Made by a program: the position numbers and the translations under genes
In this document: one piece after another, positions 25,645-38,666 of the stretch
Layout: each line of letters starts with the position of its first letter
Position numbering within the stretch: position 1 is the first letter of the stretch
The notes under the pieces: generated by a model
Told to the model about the DNA's origin: nothing
The model's database searches: none
What the model saw: the letters and a program-made list of their open reading frames with translations, nothing else
DNA from: Tetrahymena thermophila SB210
Lineage: Eukaryota; Ciliophora; Oligohymenophorea; Hymenostomatida; Tetrahymenidae
Assembly: GCF_000189635.1 (NCBI RefSeq)
Contig: NW_002476336.1
Coordinates: 310,001-374,000, forward strand
DNA length: 64,000 bases
Direction of reading: 5' to 3'

Positions 25645-28334
25645 CAGTTTTTTTTTCAAAGAATATTAATTTATCTATTTTTGATAATAATAAATATTAT
25701 AAATTTCTTTGCGTTATCAAAACAATTTAATTAAGTTCAGTATCTGAATTAGTTATTTAGTAATAATGCATCATTCAAAATAAAAATATGTGAATTAATC
25801 AATCAAAATCATTTAACAAAATTTTATTTATAAATAAAAACTAAAATAAACTCTCTAATCTAAACTGTTTAAGATATCAACAACAATTAAAAACGTATAT
25901 ATGACCATATTTTCACTAGCATTAAAACTATCTTTCCACTGTAATTGATTGATTAAATTACTAAATTTGCTTAAAACATATTTATACAAATAATATTTTT
26001 ATAACTTTAGTTATATACTTCATTATTTTTATTGCTCTATATTAAATTAAGAATATTTTATTTTAGATTTATTTGGTTCAAGAACATTTCTGTTAAATAT
26101 AAAAGAATAAATATTTTCAGAGAATTAAATCCAATTAATAACGATACAGCATTTATAGTTGTTCAAAATTCTAATCTATATTTTAATCAATTTTAATTTA
26201 AAATGCCATATTTTTTTTATTTTTTAAAGGATATTTAAATTACGAAAGAAGTAATTTTTTTAATTTCAAACAGTTTTTCCTCTTTCATAATTACAGGCAT
26301 CAAAATGTAACATTCAAAATTCAAACAGATTCGTAGTGTTTGTTTAGATGAATATAAATATAATTAATTAAATTAATAAATTATATTCTTATTTTTTTTA
26401 ATATTGGTGTGGATTATTTGCATTTGAATAAAATTTTGATTATTTTTTTTTCAATTTTCAATCATTCTTCAAAGCCTAGATTAAAACCAAAATGCTGAAA
26501 CCAAATATACTTACTATCTTACCCAAGATTTTAATAAGTTTTATTTTTTCTTTTTTTAAAAAAATTATTAAAATCAAAAAGAATTATTATCAAATTAAAT
26601 TAGTATTTTTTAAAAATTTTTATTTTATTTTATGTATTGAATAAGAGTTATATTAAATATAATAGAATAGGATTGTAAAGACTTATTCTATTTATTGTAT
26701 CTTTAAATTAGGTTATTTTACATAATATTAAATAGAAATCTTTGACTGAATTTCATTGCTAAAAAAAACTATTCTTCAAGTGTTAAGTCCATTTTTAGAC
26801 TACTTCTGCAATAGAAAGGATTTATTCTTTTAAATACTAGGTTATTTAGCTAAGCTTTTTAATGACCAAATTACTATTCTATATAATACAATATGAATGA
26901 ATATTTTTCAAATTTAGTGATTATTAAATACTTTTTTATATCCGTAAGTTAAAATGTATCTTTTATTAAATATACTGTTATTTAATTAGAAAAATAAAAA
27001 TTATAAAATTAATATTAACACCAACTATATATGTACTAACTTTTCATATAATAATTTGATCATCATTTATAATAGCAATATAGCTCCTAAATATTAAATA
27101 AATTTATTTTAAAAATGAAATGCAAAATGTCTCATTTGAATAAATAAATAAAAAATAAAACGAGTTTCTAATTTTCAACTAATTGTCAAATTTATTTTAA
27201 AATATTTTTAAATCAAAAAATATTAATAAAACATAAATAATAATTAAAATCGATTTTTTGAAAATAAATTTAATTATATTTCGAATTGAGATATTAGACA
27301 ATTAAACATATCTTATCACAAGTAGAGAATTGAATCTTAACAAAATTAGAAAGTAAGAAAGAAAAAAAAAATCTGAAAATTTATTTTTCATTCATTAGAA
27401 AGATGAAATTTAAATTGAGTAACATTTTTAAATTATATAAAATATTGGTTGTCAAAAATATTTTATGATATAAAAATAGCAAAAATTTTAATCAGATAAA
27501 AAATTAATAATTGATAAACCATCAATAAATAGATATTCCAAATATTTATTAAATTAATAAATGAAATCAAGTTAATAATTCTTATTTTTTACTTTTAAAG
27601 AATATTATAGCGCTTTGAAGACTTTATTTGATATTTCAATATTAAACTTAAATATTTGCTTGATGAGATATTTTTTTTTAATAATACTTCATATTTGATA
27701 ATGTAATAAATGATTCACTCCATAAAAATAATTTAATTTAATGCAGCATAAATATGATTTTTATTATAATCAAAGTAAATATAGCTGAATGATTAAACAA
27801 GCATATATGTTTTTTATTGAAAAATAGTTAGAAGTAGTATTCAGTTTGTGAAGAAATGAGAAGACTAAAAATTTGTCAAAATATGAGTGGTTGTAAATAA
27901 TCGTATGAATGTTTCTACTAAAAGTGATTAAATATTTGTTTGATTTTTTTATTATAGTTAAAAAAAATTATGCAATTTGATTAATATCTGCACGCAATAT
28001 TGAATTGAATTACATAAATTTAGTAAATTAAGAAACTATCAAATTATTTTCTAAATTTGTATATTTGTTTCTTTCTTTAATTCATTCATAGATATCAATA
28101 CAGTGAGCTTTTGGTTTATAAATTTTAATAAATTAATATACAGCTAAGTATTCAAGCAAGCTAAAGCATCCACAATATCTTCAAATATTTTGAATATACT
28201 TGAAGAACATTATTTTTATTGTTGCAGATTAAGATAAAACTGAACATAAATCTCTATTAATTATATTTTAAGCTACATTGAAAGTATTGAAAGTGAGCAA
28301 TAAGAATTTTCAAATCATCAAAAGTTTGAAGCAT
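25645..28334. other. AT-rich intergenic spacer between divergent genes
   Basis: 2.69 kb with no supported gene or RNA. It separates the EF-hand gene from the second CNBD channel gene and must contain both promoters. An in-frame TGA at 28191 with no ATG between it and 28335 supports the start chosen for the downstream gene. Confidence 0.65.
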
Positions 28335-31300
28335 ATGTAATCTTCAAACGTAAGCTCTACTGAGTTTATAAATGACCATCAAAATAACGAAGAAGATCAG
28401 AATTACATTCAAAATGCTGGAAATGATATGATTCAAGAATCTAACATTTAGCTGTCTTTTCAAAAACAAAAATAATTAGAAGAAAATCAATTTCATAATT
28501 ACACATAAAATTAATTAACATTAGCTAATATTTAAGAAGGTTTCTAATCTAATCACAACGATGGAGAAATATCCCCAGATAAGATAAAGTAAAAAAAAAA
28601 ATAATTATTTGATCCTCGGGAGCATTAAAGTTTAATGGAATTACCGTAGCGTGAAATATAATCTGTTTATTCTCCCTCTTAGTAGTAAAATACTCCTTCT
28701 CAGAATGATTTATCTTTAAAGCTAGAAGTTAATCCCTCTAAGAGAGTTAATTCATCTGCTCATTTAAGCATTGATTTAAAGATTATTGAAGATAAACAAA
28801 AGAGATAGTCAGTAATAAAGTAGAAGCTTAGCGAAATGCAGGATCATTCTATTGATAATAGCGTAAAAGCTATTTCTAACGACTAGTAAAGTTAAATTGC
28901 TAAATTTGGATCTTAATTTGATCGAGATGATAATAACAAATATTAGATTTAAAGTCTCCTTCACTATAATTAGCATTAGGGTCTTTCACATTATAACAAT
29001 ATGTAAAACAAAAATTCTGCTAATAACAATACAAGTTTTTCTTCAGCTTAAAATCATAGAAATAATAGAAATTCATAGAATTATTTGTAATCTAACCAAC
29101 AAAGCAACTAGGATGGCTAACAAAATATGTCTAATTTATAAATAGAAAAAAGTGGAATAAATAACATTTTACTAACACCTGACTCCAACAAATTTGGTGA
29201 TGAGGGCATAACTTCTTCAAAGATGAAAAAAATAAAGCTCTCTTAGAATGCTTTTCCTGCAATATTACAATAAAAAAGGGATAGATTAGTTAATCTGTTT
29301 TTATAAAAATTAAAAGATTCAACAGTCTTGCTTCGTAAGCCATTCAACTTAAAAATGAGACATTACTCGATTATTAATGATTTATCTCTAATAACTACTT
29401 ACAATTCTCATAAGACTTACTAGTATTCTGCTTTTGTTTAATTTTTTGGGAAAGTATTTATGATTCTATCTTCTAAGCTACCTAACATTTAAATGCTGGA
29501 GCCAAATTGTTTAGTATCTGTGTTAAATTCTATGGTGCAGTCTATATTAATTTTAATATTGATTTTTAGCACAACAGTATCTATGGTATTTCCCACAGGA
29601 TAACCTTTTATAGATGATTTCTTAAACAAGTGGCTTGCTATTATTTGCATTTGCTTATTTGTTGTAGATATTTTTGTTCACTTTAACACTAACACTGTTG
29701 AAGAAACTGATGAAAAAAAAATTATACCTATCAACTCGAGATATGTTGTTGCATACACCTATATAAAAGGTGTATTCTTAGTTGATTTTTCAGCTATAGT
29801 AATATTAATAATTGACACTTAAATAGATTTGCACATGTATTCAAGCTATCTCTATTTCCTTAGAATATTTATATTCCTTAAGATCTTTAGCTTGATTCAG
29901 CATTAAACTATCATATATAACTATTTTATTACTAAGGGATATTATATAATAGTTTATAATTTAGTATAGATTATGTTTGTCATTTTCACTGTGGCTCATT
30001 TCTTTTCTTTAGCTTGGTTTGGAATTGCTTACAGATTACATAATTAAGATAATCTAGAAAACTGGTTAGATTAAGTATAACTATTTTATTCTTAATAATT
30101 ACTTTTTACTGAAAAGGAATTTTTAAATATTTAAATATTTTTTATAATCATCAAGCAAAATATTTTAAAATTAAATTTAATATAAATAAAAGTAATAGAT
30201 ATATCACTCTTCTTGGTATGTGTAATACTTGAATTCTCTGTTTTGGGGATTGTCTTAACTGACTTTGTATGGTTCATATAAACCAAATACTACCAAAGAA
30301 TTAATTCTTTCATGCTTCTCTATGGCTCTTGGATACATCTTTTTCTCATTTTTATTGTTATGGATAAAGTCTATTTATGATAAATGTAATTAAAATATTA
30401 ATGAAGAAAGTTCACAGAAAAATGTTCAGATGATTAGCTCGTAAATTAAATATTATTTATTTGTCATATAATTATGAATTTAAAAAAATTTTGTATTTCA
30501 TTTAAAGATACATGGCTAAAAAATCTGTCTCTAAAAGTCTGCAGTCAAGAGTGCTTTATCATATCTAGTAGGACTCTAAAAGAAAATAAAAAAAAGAAAT
30601 AGAGGATAAAGAAAATAAAATTTTCGAAAGTCTTCCCATAGAACTTAGAAAAGAAATAAGTGAATAGTCAAATCTGAAAATTCTTCAAAAAATTGATATT
30701 TTTAACAAAATCTTTTCTTAGAAAACCTTAGACTCTCTTTTATTCTACATAGAAGAGATAAACTATTTACCTAATTAAGTCATATATTCAGAAAATAATC
30801 CTGATGACTTTTCTATTTTTTATATAGTAGATGGGTCAGGTAAAATTTTTTATTAGGTTTTTGAAAAGTTTACATATTTAATTAATTATTTAAAGTTGGT
30901 GTGTACCAAGGTGATCAAGTAGATTTTTAAAATATGAAGTACATTTAAACTTTAAAAAAGGGATAAGTCTTTGGAGAAATTTGCTTTTTTACAGGTTATT
31001 AAAAGTTTATAAATTAATTCTTCATTTAGACTTTATATAAAATTAATTTAATTTATAAATTATTGAATTTCAATAACTTTTTTAAATAAATTAATTAAAA
31101 GGATAACTAAGATAGGTAAGTATGGTAGCATTGGACTATGTTAAAGTTGGTAAAGTAAAAAGAGAGTCTGTCCTTTAGATTGTTAAAAATTAACAAGATG
31201 ATCTTGAGAGGTTTTGCATGTTAAAAGATTCTTATATTTTATATGAAGATATAAGCTGCCTGGGAGTTAATTGCTACTCTTGTGGAAAAATAACTCACAC

Positions 31301-33421
31301 AATCAATGATTGCCCTTTGATACACCCTTAATTTGATAAGGTTAAAATTATGCATCGCCATATTTATAGTGCAGAATAGATTAGAAATCAAAGTTATAAA
31401 AGAAGAAAGAAATATTCTCAAAGTTAGTATTTCATTATCAAAAAAGCTGTTAAAGTCTAATAATAACTTAAGGATGATAGCATCTGCTTTTAAAAATTGA
31501 ATGATTTAATAGAGCAGCTTAATATTTATGAGCTTGATGAAGAAAATTATGAGGAAGAGGAAGAATTTGATGATGATGAGGACTATGCTGGAAATAGCAA
31601 AACTATTCCTGAAGAAGAAGAAACTTCACAGCCAAATGAATAAGACAAAATGAGAGATGATAATTATACTTTAAAGAACTTTTCAGACTAAGAAGACGAA
31701 GGATTAAAATTATAGTAGTAATAGTAGCAATCATTATTATTGTTATAACAATAATAAATTATGAAACAAAGCAAATAGTCTTCAGGTAATAATAATAACA
31801 ATAATAATAACAGTGGTAGAGGAGAATCTAACACTCCTAATACAGCAAGCAATCCTCATGCCGAAAGTTCTAGCCAGTTAAGCAAGCAAGTTAAGTCATT
31901 AAGAAAAGATTCATCATCAAGCTAGATGAATGGAGATCCTATGGCAAATAAAGAGTACAGGAAGGAAATGACTTACAATACTGTTTATACTGATCAATAG
32001 TTTTAGGGATACGAATATTTTCTTTAAGAATCTACTAGCAATAATAATAACAATCCAAATATAAATACTTCTAATAATATAAATAGTAACAACCCGACTT
32101 TAAATATGGTGAGTAACAATGCTACCCTAAACAATATTAACACAAATGCATCAGTAGAAGCTAGAGTTAGTATTCCAGATTTAACTTAGCATTTAATTTA
32201 TGATCATCAACCACCATAGAGAATTCAGAATAAGAAACTTACAACCTAGACTGCTCCACAAATATATAGTCGGACTAAGTCATTTGCATCAAGAAAAAGC
32301 AAGAAATAAAATTCCTCTCCAGATCAGTAAGCGTAGTCAGCTAATGAAAAATCAATACTTCAAGATCTGATTCTTGATCCTTCTCTATGCAAAGAGTTTA
32401 CGAGAGATTACACATTGAGTTCTAAAAAATCAAATAAAAGACATCTTAAATTCGCAGATGAATCGATTCTAGGGTAATATATTTATATTGGTTTAAAGAA
32501 ATATTTATTTAAATACTTACATTTTATTTTAGGATGAAGAGCGATAACAATTTAAAAAATAACAACCCCACTAGTACTTCTATCCAATTATCTCCTTATT
32601 AAGAAAGTTTGAGTTCAAAAGAAAGCAATTATTAAAATTCTGCTCAATAATCTACCTATGTCATTCAGCAATTTTAGAGTCTTTTATTAAAATTCTAGTC
32701 TGTATTCAGGTAGATGAGTTAAGCTTAAAGGTATAATAGTCTTGCTTAGTCTCTGGACTAAATGAAAAATTGTGATAGAGATTCGGATCTTCAGTACGAC
32801 CTTAATTCACATAAGAATAGTATCAAAGATATAGACCATAAAAGCAGTAGTAATCAGACAAATAAGAAAATTGAAACTAGTGCTGTATTATATAAGCAGT
32901 ATACTTCAGCATTAAGCAGATAAGGTGAAGAATGGAATTTAGATAAATTGAAAAATTACAAAATTTATTATCCTCACAACAATTTCTCATTCATTTATCC
33001 TCAAATTTAACTAGTACAAAGATTGAAAATCAAAGAAATATAGGCTATTCCTAACATACCTATAAAAATATCTCCTTCATAGCCTTAGGCTTAATATTAG
33101 CAAACAAACATTTATTTGCTTCATAACAACGAATACCCTTAGATAAACATTCCTAATTCACAAAATGATCATTTAATGGAGCCAAGAAAGACAATTTCAA
33201 CTAACTTAACTTAAAATAGAACTAGAAAATCTTAATATTCTCTAACTTATGGTGTGTAAATAAATAGTAAACCTTTTAGGCATTTTGGCTCATTAAATTC
33301 TGGAAATTCCTCAGTGCAAAGGATTACCTCAAATTAAAATAATAAATACTAAAAAAACTAATTAAAGCAAAAAAATATTTCATAATCAAACAGTGATTAT
33401 TCATATATAAAAAAATCTTGA
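28335..33421 (+). CDS. Second CNBD channel homologue with non-canonical pore and CCHC zinc knuckle
   Basis: Six exons: 28335-30074, 30193-30440, 30508-30839, 30896-30994, 31102-32473 and 32533-33421. They sum to 1560 codons (1559 aa). A 330-residue Gln/Asn-rich N-terminus precedes six membrane segments (about 380-650). S4 (SYLYFLRIFIFLKIFSLIQH) is poorly charged. The pore, residues 595-614 (SLFWGLSQLTLYGSYKPNTT), has LYGS where K+ channels have GYGD. A C-linker and a CNBD (about 745-835) follow; the cassette keeps FGE at 799-801 and R810 but not the Arg-x-Ala spacing. A CX2CX4HX4C knuckle lies at 864-877 (CYSCGKITHTINDC), at the same place as in the 18.3-22.5 kb paralogue. The last ~650 residues are disordered: an acidic block (EENYEEEEEFDDDEDY) followed by poly-Gln and poly-Asn runs. 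Confidence 0.83.
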
Positions 33422-33878
33422 TCAGCTGTTAAAAAATCTAATTTACTAAAATTTGCTAAATATTTAATTGTCACAAAAAATAATTTTATAATATTGAGAA
33501 TTTAATTAATTCTTTCATTCACTTTAATAATTTGTAGAGAAAAAATTTAATTAAAAAATATATTTATATGCATATCAAACAATTTAAAATAGTTTTGGTT
33601 TTTTTTATACTTATTTATCAAGTGTGATTGATCGATCATAAAAAGATTTGTTAGATTTTAGTGTAAATTATAAGTATTTTTATGAATTAATACAATTTTG
33701 TATAAATTTAATTTATTTATTATAAAAATATTTTTCATTTTGCAATAAATTAGGTATTTTTAATTAATTTCAATTTCCTAATAACAAAAATATTATTAAG
33801 CTTACATCTTTTTATCTCAATTAAACTTCTAAATTTATCATTTAAAAAACTTCAAAGCTAGTCTGGCAAAATTTTCTA
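33422..33878. other. Short gap between convergent genes
   Basis: 457 bp of A+T-rich sequence holding the 3' ends of the channel gene (+) and the Ras-like gene (-). Nothing else was seen. Confidence 0.65.
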
Positions 33879-34643
33879 TCAAATCAAATTGCATCTAAAT
33901 CTTCTTTTCTTCTTTGGTTTTGTTTTACTTTTACTTTATTTTTAATTTATGTCTTTCTACTAATTCTTCTATTTCCTGATCAAGTCCTCAAAAACTTCAA
34001 CACAACCCTATCCTGTTTTAGCGCTTGTTTCTTTAAATAAGAGATTATGCTACTTAGCAAAGTTTTCGGCAAGCTCTCTTTTAACCTATCTTTCACTATC
34101 TAAGTCAAGCTTACTGCCTACTATAATTATCTATATATTCATTTCTTAAAATGTCTTTTGATTTATGCATTTAACCATTTCAATTCTCTTTACCAAACTC
34201 TTAACATCCTCAAATGACTCTTAATTATTAATACTATACATTAAAATAAAACACTATCCATTCCTTATCCACATATCTCTAAGTACTTCATAGTCTTCTT
34301 ATCCTGCTGTATCAAGAATTTCTAATTATTAATAAAAGTTAATATTTAAAAGGCCTCATCTAACAATTGTTTTGAAAAAATTTCAAACATTTAAAAAGCC
34401 TGACAAATATAAGGCATAATTTTTAGAATTTATAAAGGATTAAAAATTACCTAGTTAAGTTACTAATCCATCTACTACTAAATTTTTATGATATGTATCT
34501 TAAAGTGTAGGAACATAATTTTCATCAAAATCATCATTCCTAAGACGCAATATCAAGCAAGTTTTGCCGACACCTCCTTAACCTAATACTACAATTTTAA
34601 CAGCATCGGAATTACCCTAGCTACTAATACTATAATCGTCCAT
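33879..34643 (-). CDS. Ras-family small GTPase with C-terminal CaaX box
   Basis: Two exons, 34451-34643 and 33879-34321, with an intron at 34322-34450; 212 codons (211 aa). All G motifs are visible: G1 GQGGVGKT (21-28), switch I around ENYVPTLQDTYHK with T46, G3 DTAGQED (68-74, catalytic Gln kept), G4 SKLD (134-137) and G5 ETSAK (162-166). The C-terminus is polybasic (KSKTKPKKKRRFR) and ends CNLI, a prenylation box, so the protein is probably lipidated and membrane-bound. Overall pattern and length fit the Ras/Rap branch rather than Rab, Arf or Ran. The G4 motif has Ser where NKxD has Asn. ATG 34643 is the first and only sensible start. Specific subfamily and effector are unknown. Confidence 0.9.
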
Positions 34644-35086
34644 TTATTTGGATTTTATTTTAAATTATTGAATAATATTATTAAATTAAAAAATTTTAAA
34701 TCCTTTTTCAATTTATTGATTATAAAATTATATGTTTGAGAAAATTTTATATGCAAGAATTAATATATCATATAAAGTATTAACCAACAGCTGATATAAT
34801 TTTGTAATTTTGTAAAATGAATTCATTATTACACTTAAAATTAAAGAAAATCAAAATTAATATTGGAAATTCACTGAAGTTAAATAAATATTGACGAATA
34901 TGTAAAAGACAAACAATTTATAGTTTGGTTTTAACATAATTTAATATTTAATTTCTTTTAATTTAAGTATTTTAAGATATTTTTTTAAATATTTTGTGAT
35001 TTCCTTTTGTTTTTCAATTATTTACATGAATTTATAGTTCAACATTAATTAAAATTTTTTATTGCTTTTTTAGTTTTTTTATCTTA
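34644..35086. other. AT-rich intergenic spacer
   Basis: 443 bp between tandem minus-strand genes; no feature was seen. Confidence 0.65.
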
Positions 35087-37386
35087 TCAAAAATTTCCAT
35101 ACGTCATTCTTAGATTATTTTCAAAGACAGACCTAGTACTGTAGAATGTTTGCTTAAAACCAAGCTAATAATCTTTTGTTAATTTTTCTAGATCTTTTGC
35201 TTGATTACTTTTTTTAGAAAATTACTCTTTTATTTATTAATTAATAAGTAACTCATGTTTTTTTTTAGCTTACAATAAATCTCTCTCTCTGGGTAGCTTA
35301 TATAAAGTGCTTAGACTTTTTTTAAAATCATTATTTGTAGGTTTTTTTATATGTTAATCAGGAGGATAAAATGTTCCACCTTTAGCCTTCCCCCAATTAT
35401 TATCCTCAAGTATATTTAAATTAAATAAATCATTAGGCGATTTCTTTTGCTGTTGAGACTTATGTGTTCTTTCAGGAATCTGTGGAAGCTATATCAAAAA
35501 CAAAAAAATTCTTTTAAATAAAATTAATTTTAAAAGTTACATACCTTTTTATCATTTGAAAGTGGACCATTTTTTTATTCATCTTAATATACAAATAAAC
35601 CTTAAATTAGTTATGGATTTTCAATTTTAATAGACATATTTTGCTAACTATTATGCAAGGATTAAGCTCTTTTATTCTCTGATTTAAAAATAGACGAAAA
35701 ATCATTAAATTTATTAAAGTTAATTTGTGACATATTTGAATCTAAATTAATTGATTGGAGTAATTGGTTTTTTTTTGTGTCTTACTGATTTAAATATAGA
35801 TTTTGCAACGAATTATTACGATTCAGATTTCCTTTTTCTGTTAATTTATGATACTCGGATTTAGTAATATGTATTGGCTCATTCTCTTTATGCATCTTTA
35901 ATTATCTATCTAGTTGCTCTAAATCTTAAATATCGTGTTTGTATTTCTCTCCTTCCTTTATCTTAGATTCAAAAATCAGCTTGACTCCTATAGAAGGCAT
36001 AAAACTATCATATTCAAATGGAGTTGATTATTACATAACATTTTTAATAACATTTTTATCTAATCTAGTAAACGATTCTTGTCTAGAAACTTATTATTAT
36101 GGCTAATTATTTGTTAGAGACTTTTTTCTTTTCATATCATTTAATATTTATTGTTATTACAATTATACAAACTTTTGATAATCTGTATTAATTAAATTAG
36201 GATTGACTATATTTGATTTTGATTCAATGTCTTTCATACTTTTTATAACCTGTTTACTAGATGTTGTATCCTTTCCTTTGATAAGGTGATCATCTTTTAA
36301 GTTATATCTTCATACATAATTAAAAAAGTAAGCACAAACTAAATTAATTTACTTACTGCACAACATAATTAGCTGGGGGTAGCTTTTCAGTTTTTATTCC
36401 TTTAGTATTTAGTATTTTTCCATCAAAATCATAAGTAAATTTATAACCCTTTATTTCTTTTTTCATTGTCTATTATTACTTTTTAATTTCCTTTTTCATA
36501 AAATAACAATGAACTTTATATACTAATTTGAAAACAAGTTTGTTATACTTCTTAAGCTTATTACTCTTATAGCTCCATCTCTTGTTTCCTTTTAATTTCT
36601 AACATTTTAATAACTCTAACTCTTTCTTCAAACTCATCATACTCAGGTGGTTTTTCCATGTTTACTGGGACAGGATCTTCGAAAATAGCTTCTATATTTT
36701 TTGTTTATCCATTCTTTTAGTTGCTAGTGTTAATCCTTCTCCATTTACTGACATCGGAAATTCTACTACTTTTTGAATGTGTAGATTCCTTATCACTATC
36801 AACATTTTTACTTTATAAGTTATTTTCTTCAATTGGTAATATAAAATCCACATTTATCACAGACCTCATCCATTAGTCAATTTTTTACCTTTTCTTTAGA
36901 TTATTAAAATATTATTTATTTATAAAGTGTTTATTTGTACCCTTAATATAAATTTAGATGAAATCTAACAGAAAATATTAAAAAAATGAAGTCTAAAAAT
37001 AAAATTACAGGTTCTTATTCTTCTAAAGTTTCTATATTTTAGTTACAACTATCATCGTCTAGTTCGTGATAGCCAAAAAGAAGCATTTTTTCACAATATA
37101 ATAAACTATTACTAGCACTAAAAGGAATTACTTTTTATTCAATTTGATGAGTGAAAATATTTTAATCTAAATTTTTAAACACAAGCTTGATAAACTCACT
37201 TGCAACTTCAAGACTATCCTAAAGTCCAGAGCAAAATGTAGTATATTTAGAAGGACTTTCAGATTCAACACTTTGGGTATATAATTTACTGCTGGTTAAA
37301 AGTGGATGCAATTTCTGATATTAAATGTCTACTAAATCATCAAAAAATTCATCTCTTTCTGTAGAAAAACTTTTAGATATGCTCAT
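35087..37386 (-). CDS. Hypothetical protein with a short FTYDFDGKIL-type motif
   Basis: Five exons: 37009-37386, 36549-36893, 36357-36490, 35545-36307 and 35087-35488. They sum to 674 codons (673 aa) with all introns GT-AG. The N-terminal exon (residues 1-126) could be mistaken for a separate gene, but its frame continues after the intron at 36894-37008 into QKIDQWMRSVINVDFILPIE. A charged coiled coil (about residues 205-260) precedes a compact motif at about 262-285 (YKFTYDFDGKILNTKGIKTE, then KLPPANYVV). The remainder is Asn/Lys/Ser-rich with helical patches. I do not recognise the family with confidence. The layout (acidic N-terminus, conserved Trp-containing block, charged helix, FxYDxxGKI motif) is reminiscent of poorly characterised ciliary proteins, which is a guess. 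No membrane segment or catalytic motif. Confidence 0.68.
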
Positions 37387-38666
37387 AGATATGGTTTTAT
37401 AAAATAACTTGAAGATTTGGAATATATTATTAAATTTTAAAAGACACAAATTTAAGTTAGCTTTAGAATTATGTTAAGTTTATCTTTTAGGCAATATTAT
37501 AAATTATGGCTATTTTATCTAAATAACAAATTGTTTTTAAATACAATTAATCAAACAACTATTGTTATAACCTTAATATAGTAATTAAATTTAAATGGCT
37601 GTTTCAGTTCTTTCAATTCTTTCCTATTTTTTTTTGTTAAAATCATAAATAAATAAAATTTACTTCTAAAATACTAAATTTTTCAAAAATAATATCATTT
37701 TAATTTTATTTTATTAAGATTTAATTATGAAATTTTTCTTTTTGATTCATTAGCTTTTTGTTTGTTAATTGAAGATAAAAAATTAGTTAAATTCTATTTC
37801 GAAAAATATTTTCAAAAGATATGTAAATTAAATTAAAGTATCAAACTAAATTTTTCACAATGCTAAAATATATATTAAATCAATTTTATTTTCATCTGTA
37901 GCATAAAATTAAAATAGATAGTTCAATGTTAATTTGAATTTTAATTTTTTATTAGTATTTTCACAGAAGATAAAAGATACTCTAGTTGACCTTATTCTTT
38001 ACTTTTTTTGATACAAAGTACAGAAAATTTTATTAATTATTTAAAATTAATTATTTAGAAATTTTTTACAAAGAAAAGGTCTCATTGTACTATTTTTTAA
38101 AATTTAAATTTACTCAAAAAATAGATCAGAAAACAAAATATAAAATTATTTTTTATCACAATTTTATTATTAATGCTATATACTAAATATTAATGAACTG
38201 ATCAAGATAAGATCCAAGACTTAAAATTTAGTATTTAATACGAGATAATCTGTAGATAAATTTAGAATATTAATTCTAAATTTTTGAACAATATTAATTC
38301 TAAATTTTTGAACAATAAAAATATAAACAAAAAAATATGAAATGCGAACAAAAATAATCATATTCATATTCTTGCGATAAAAAAGAAGCAATTTATTCTT
38401 AGTTAAAGACTTTTGATTGTTGGTAAGCACTCAAAAAAAAATTTGTATTTGGATGATATCAGCAGAAAGATAAACAAAGTAATAGTCACGCTTGATGGAA
38501 TAGAAAAAATTGATTAGAGAAAAATTCTAAAATCCTTCATTTTGATGATCTGCCTTTATTTTAGTTTGTAATTATTAAGGGAAAAAAAATAAAAGCTTTA
38601 AATTATAAAAAATAATAAATTAAAAGATCAAAAACAGAGAAAAGAATACAACTTACTAAAAATAAA
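37387..38666. other. AT-rich intergenic spacer between divergent genes
   Basis: 1.28 kb with no gene. It contains one perfect 24-bp tandem duplication (listed separately) and a slightly less AT-rich stretch near 38455-38570, just upstream of the CHMP gene, which may be its 5' untranslated or promoter region. Confidence 0.6.
38266..38313. repeat. Perfect 24-bp tandem duplication (2 copies)
   Basis: Positions 38266-38289 and 38290-38313 are identical 24-mers beginning aatattaattc and ending ttttgaac, followed by the first three bases of a third copy. It lies in intergenic DNA and has no coding consequence. Confidence 0.85.

Noticed and set aside
37009-37386. Separate small gene encoding about 126-140 aa
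   Set aside because: A phase-0 GT-AG intron at 36894-37008 joins it to the next open frame, which otherwise lacks a good start.
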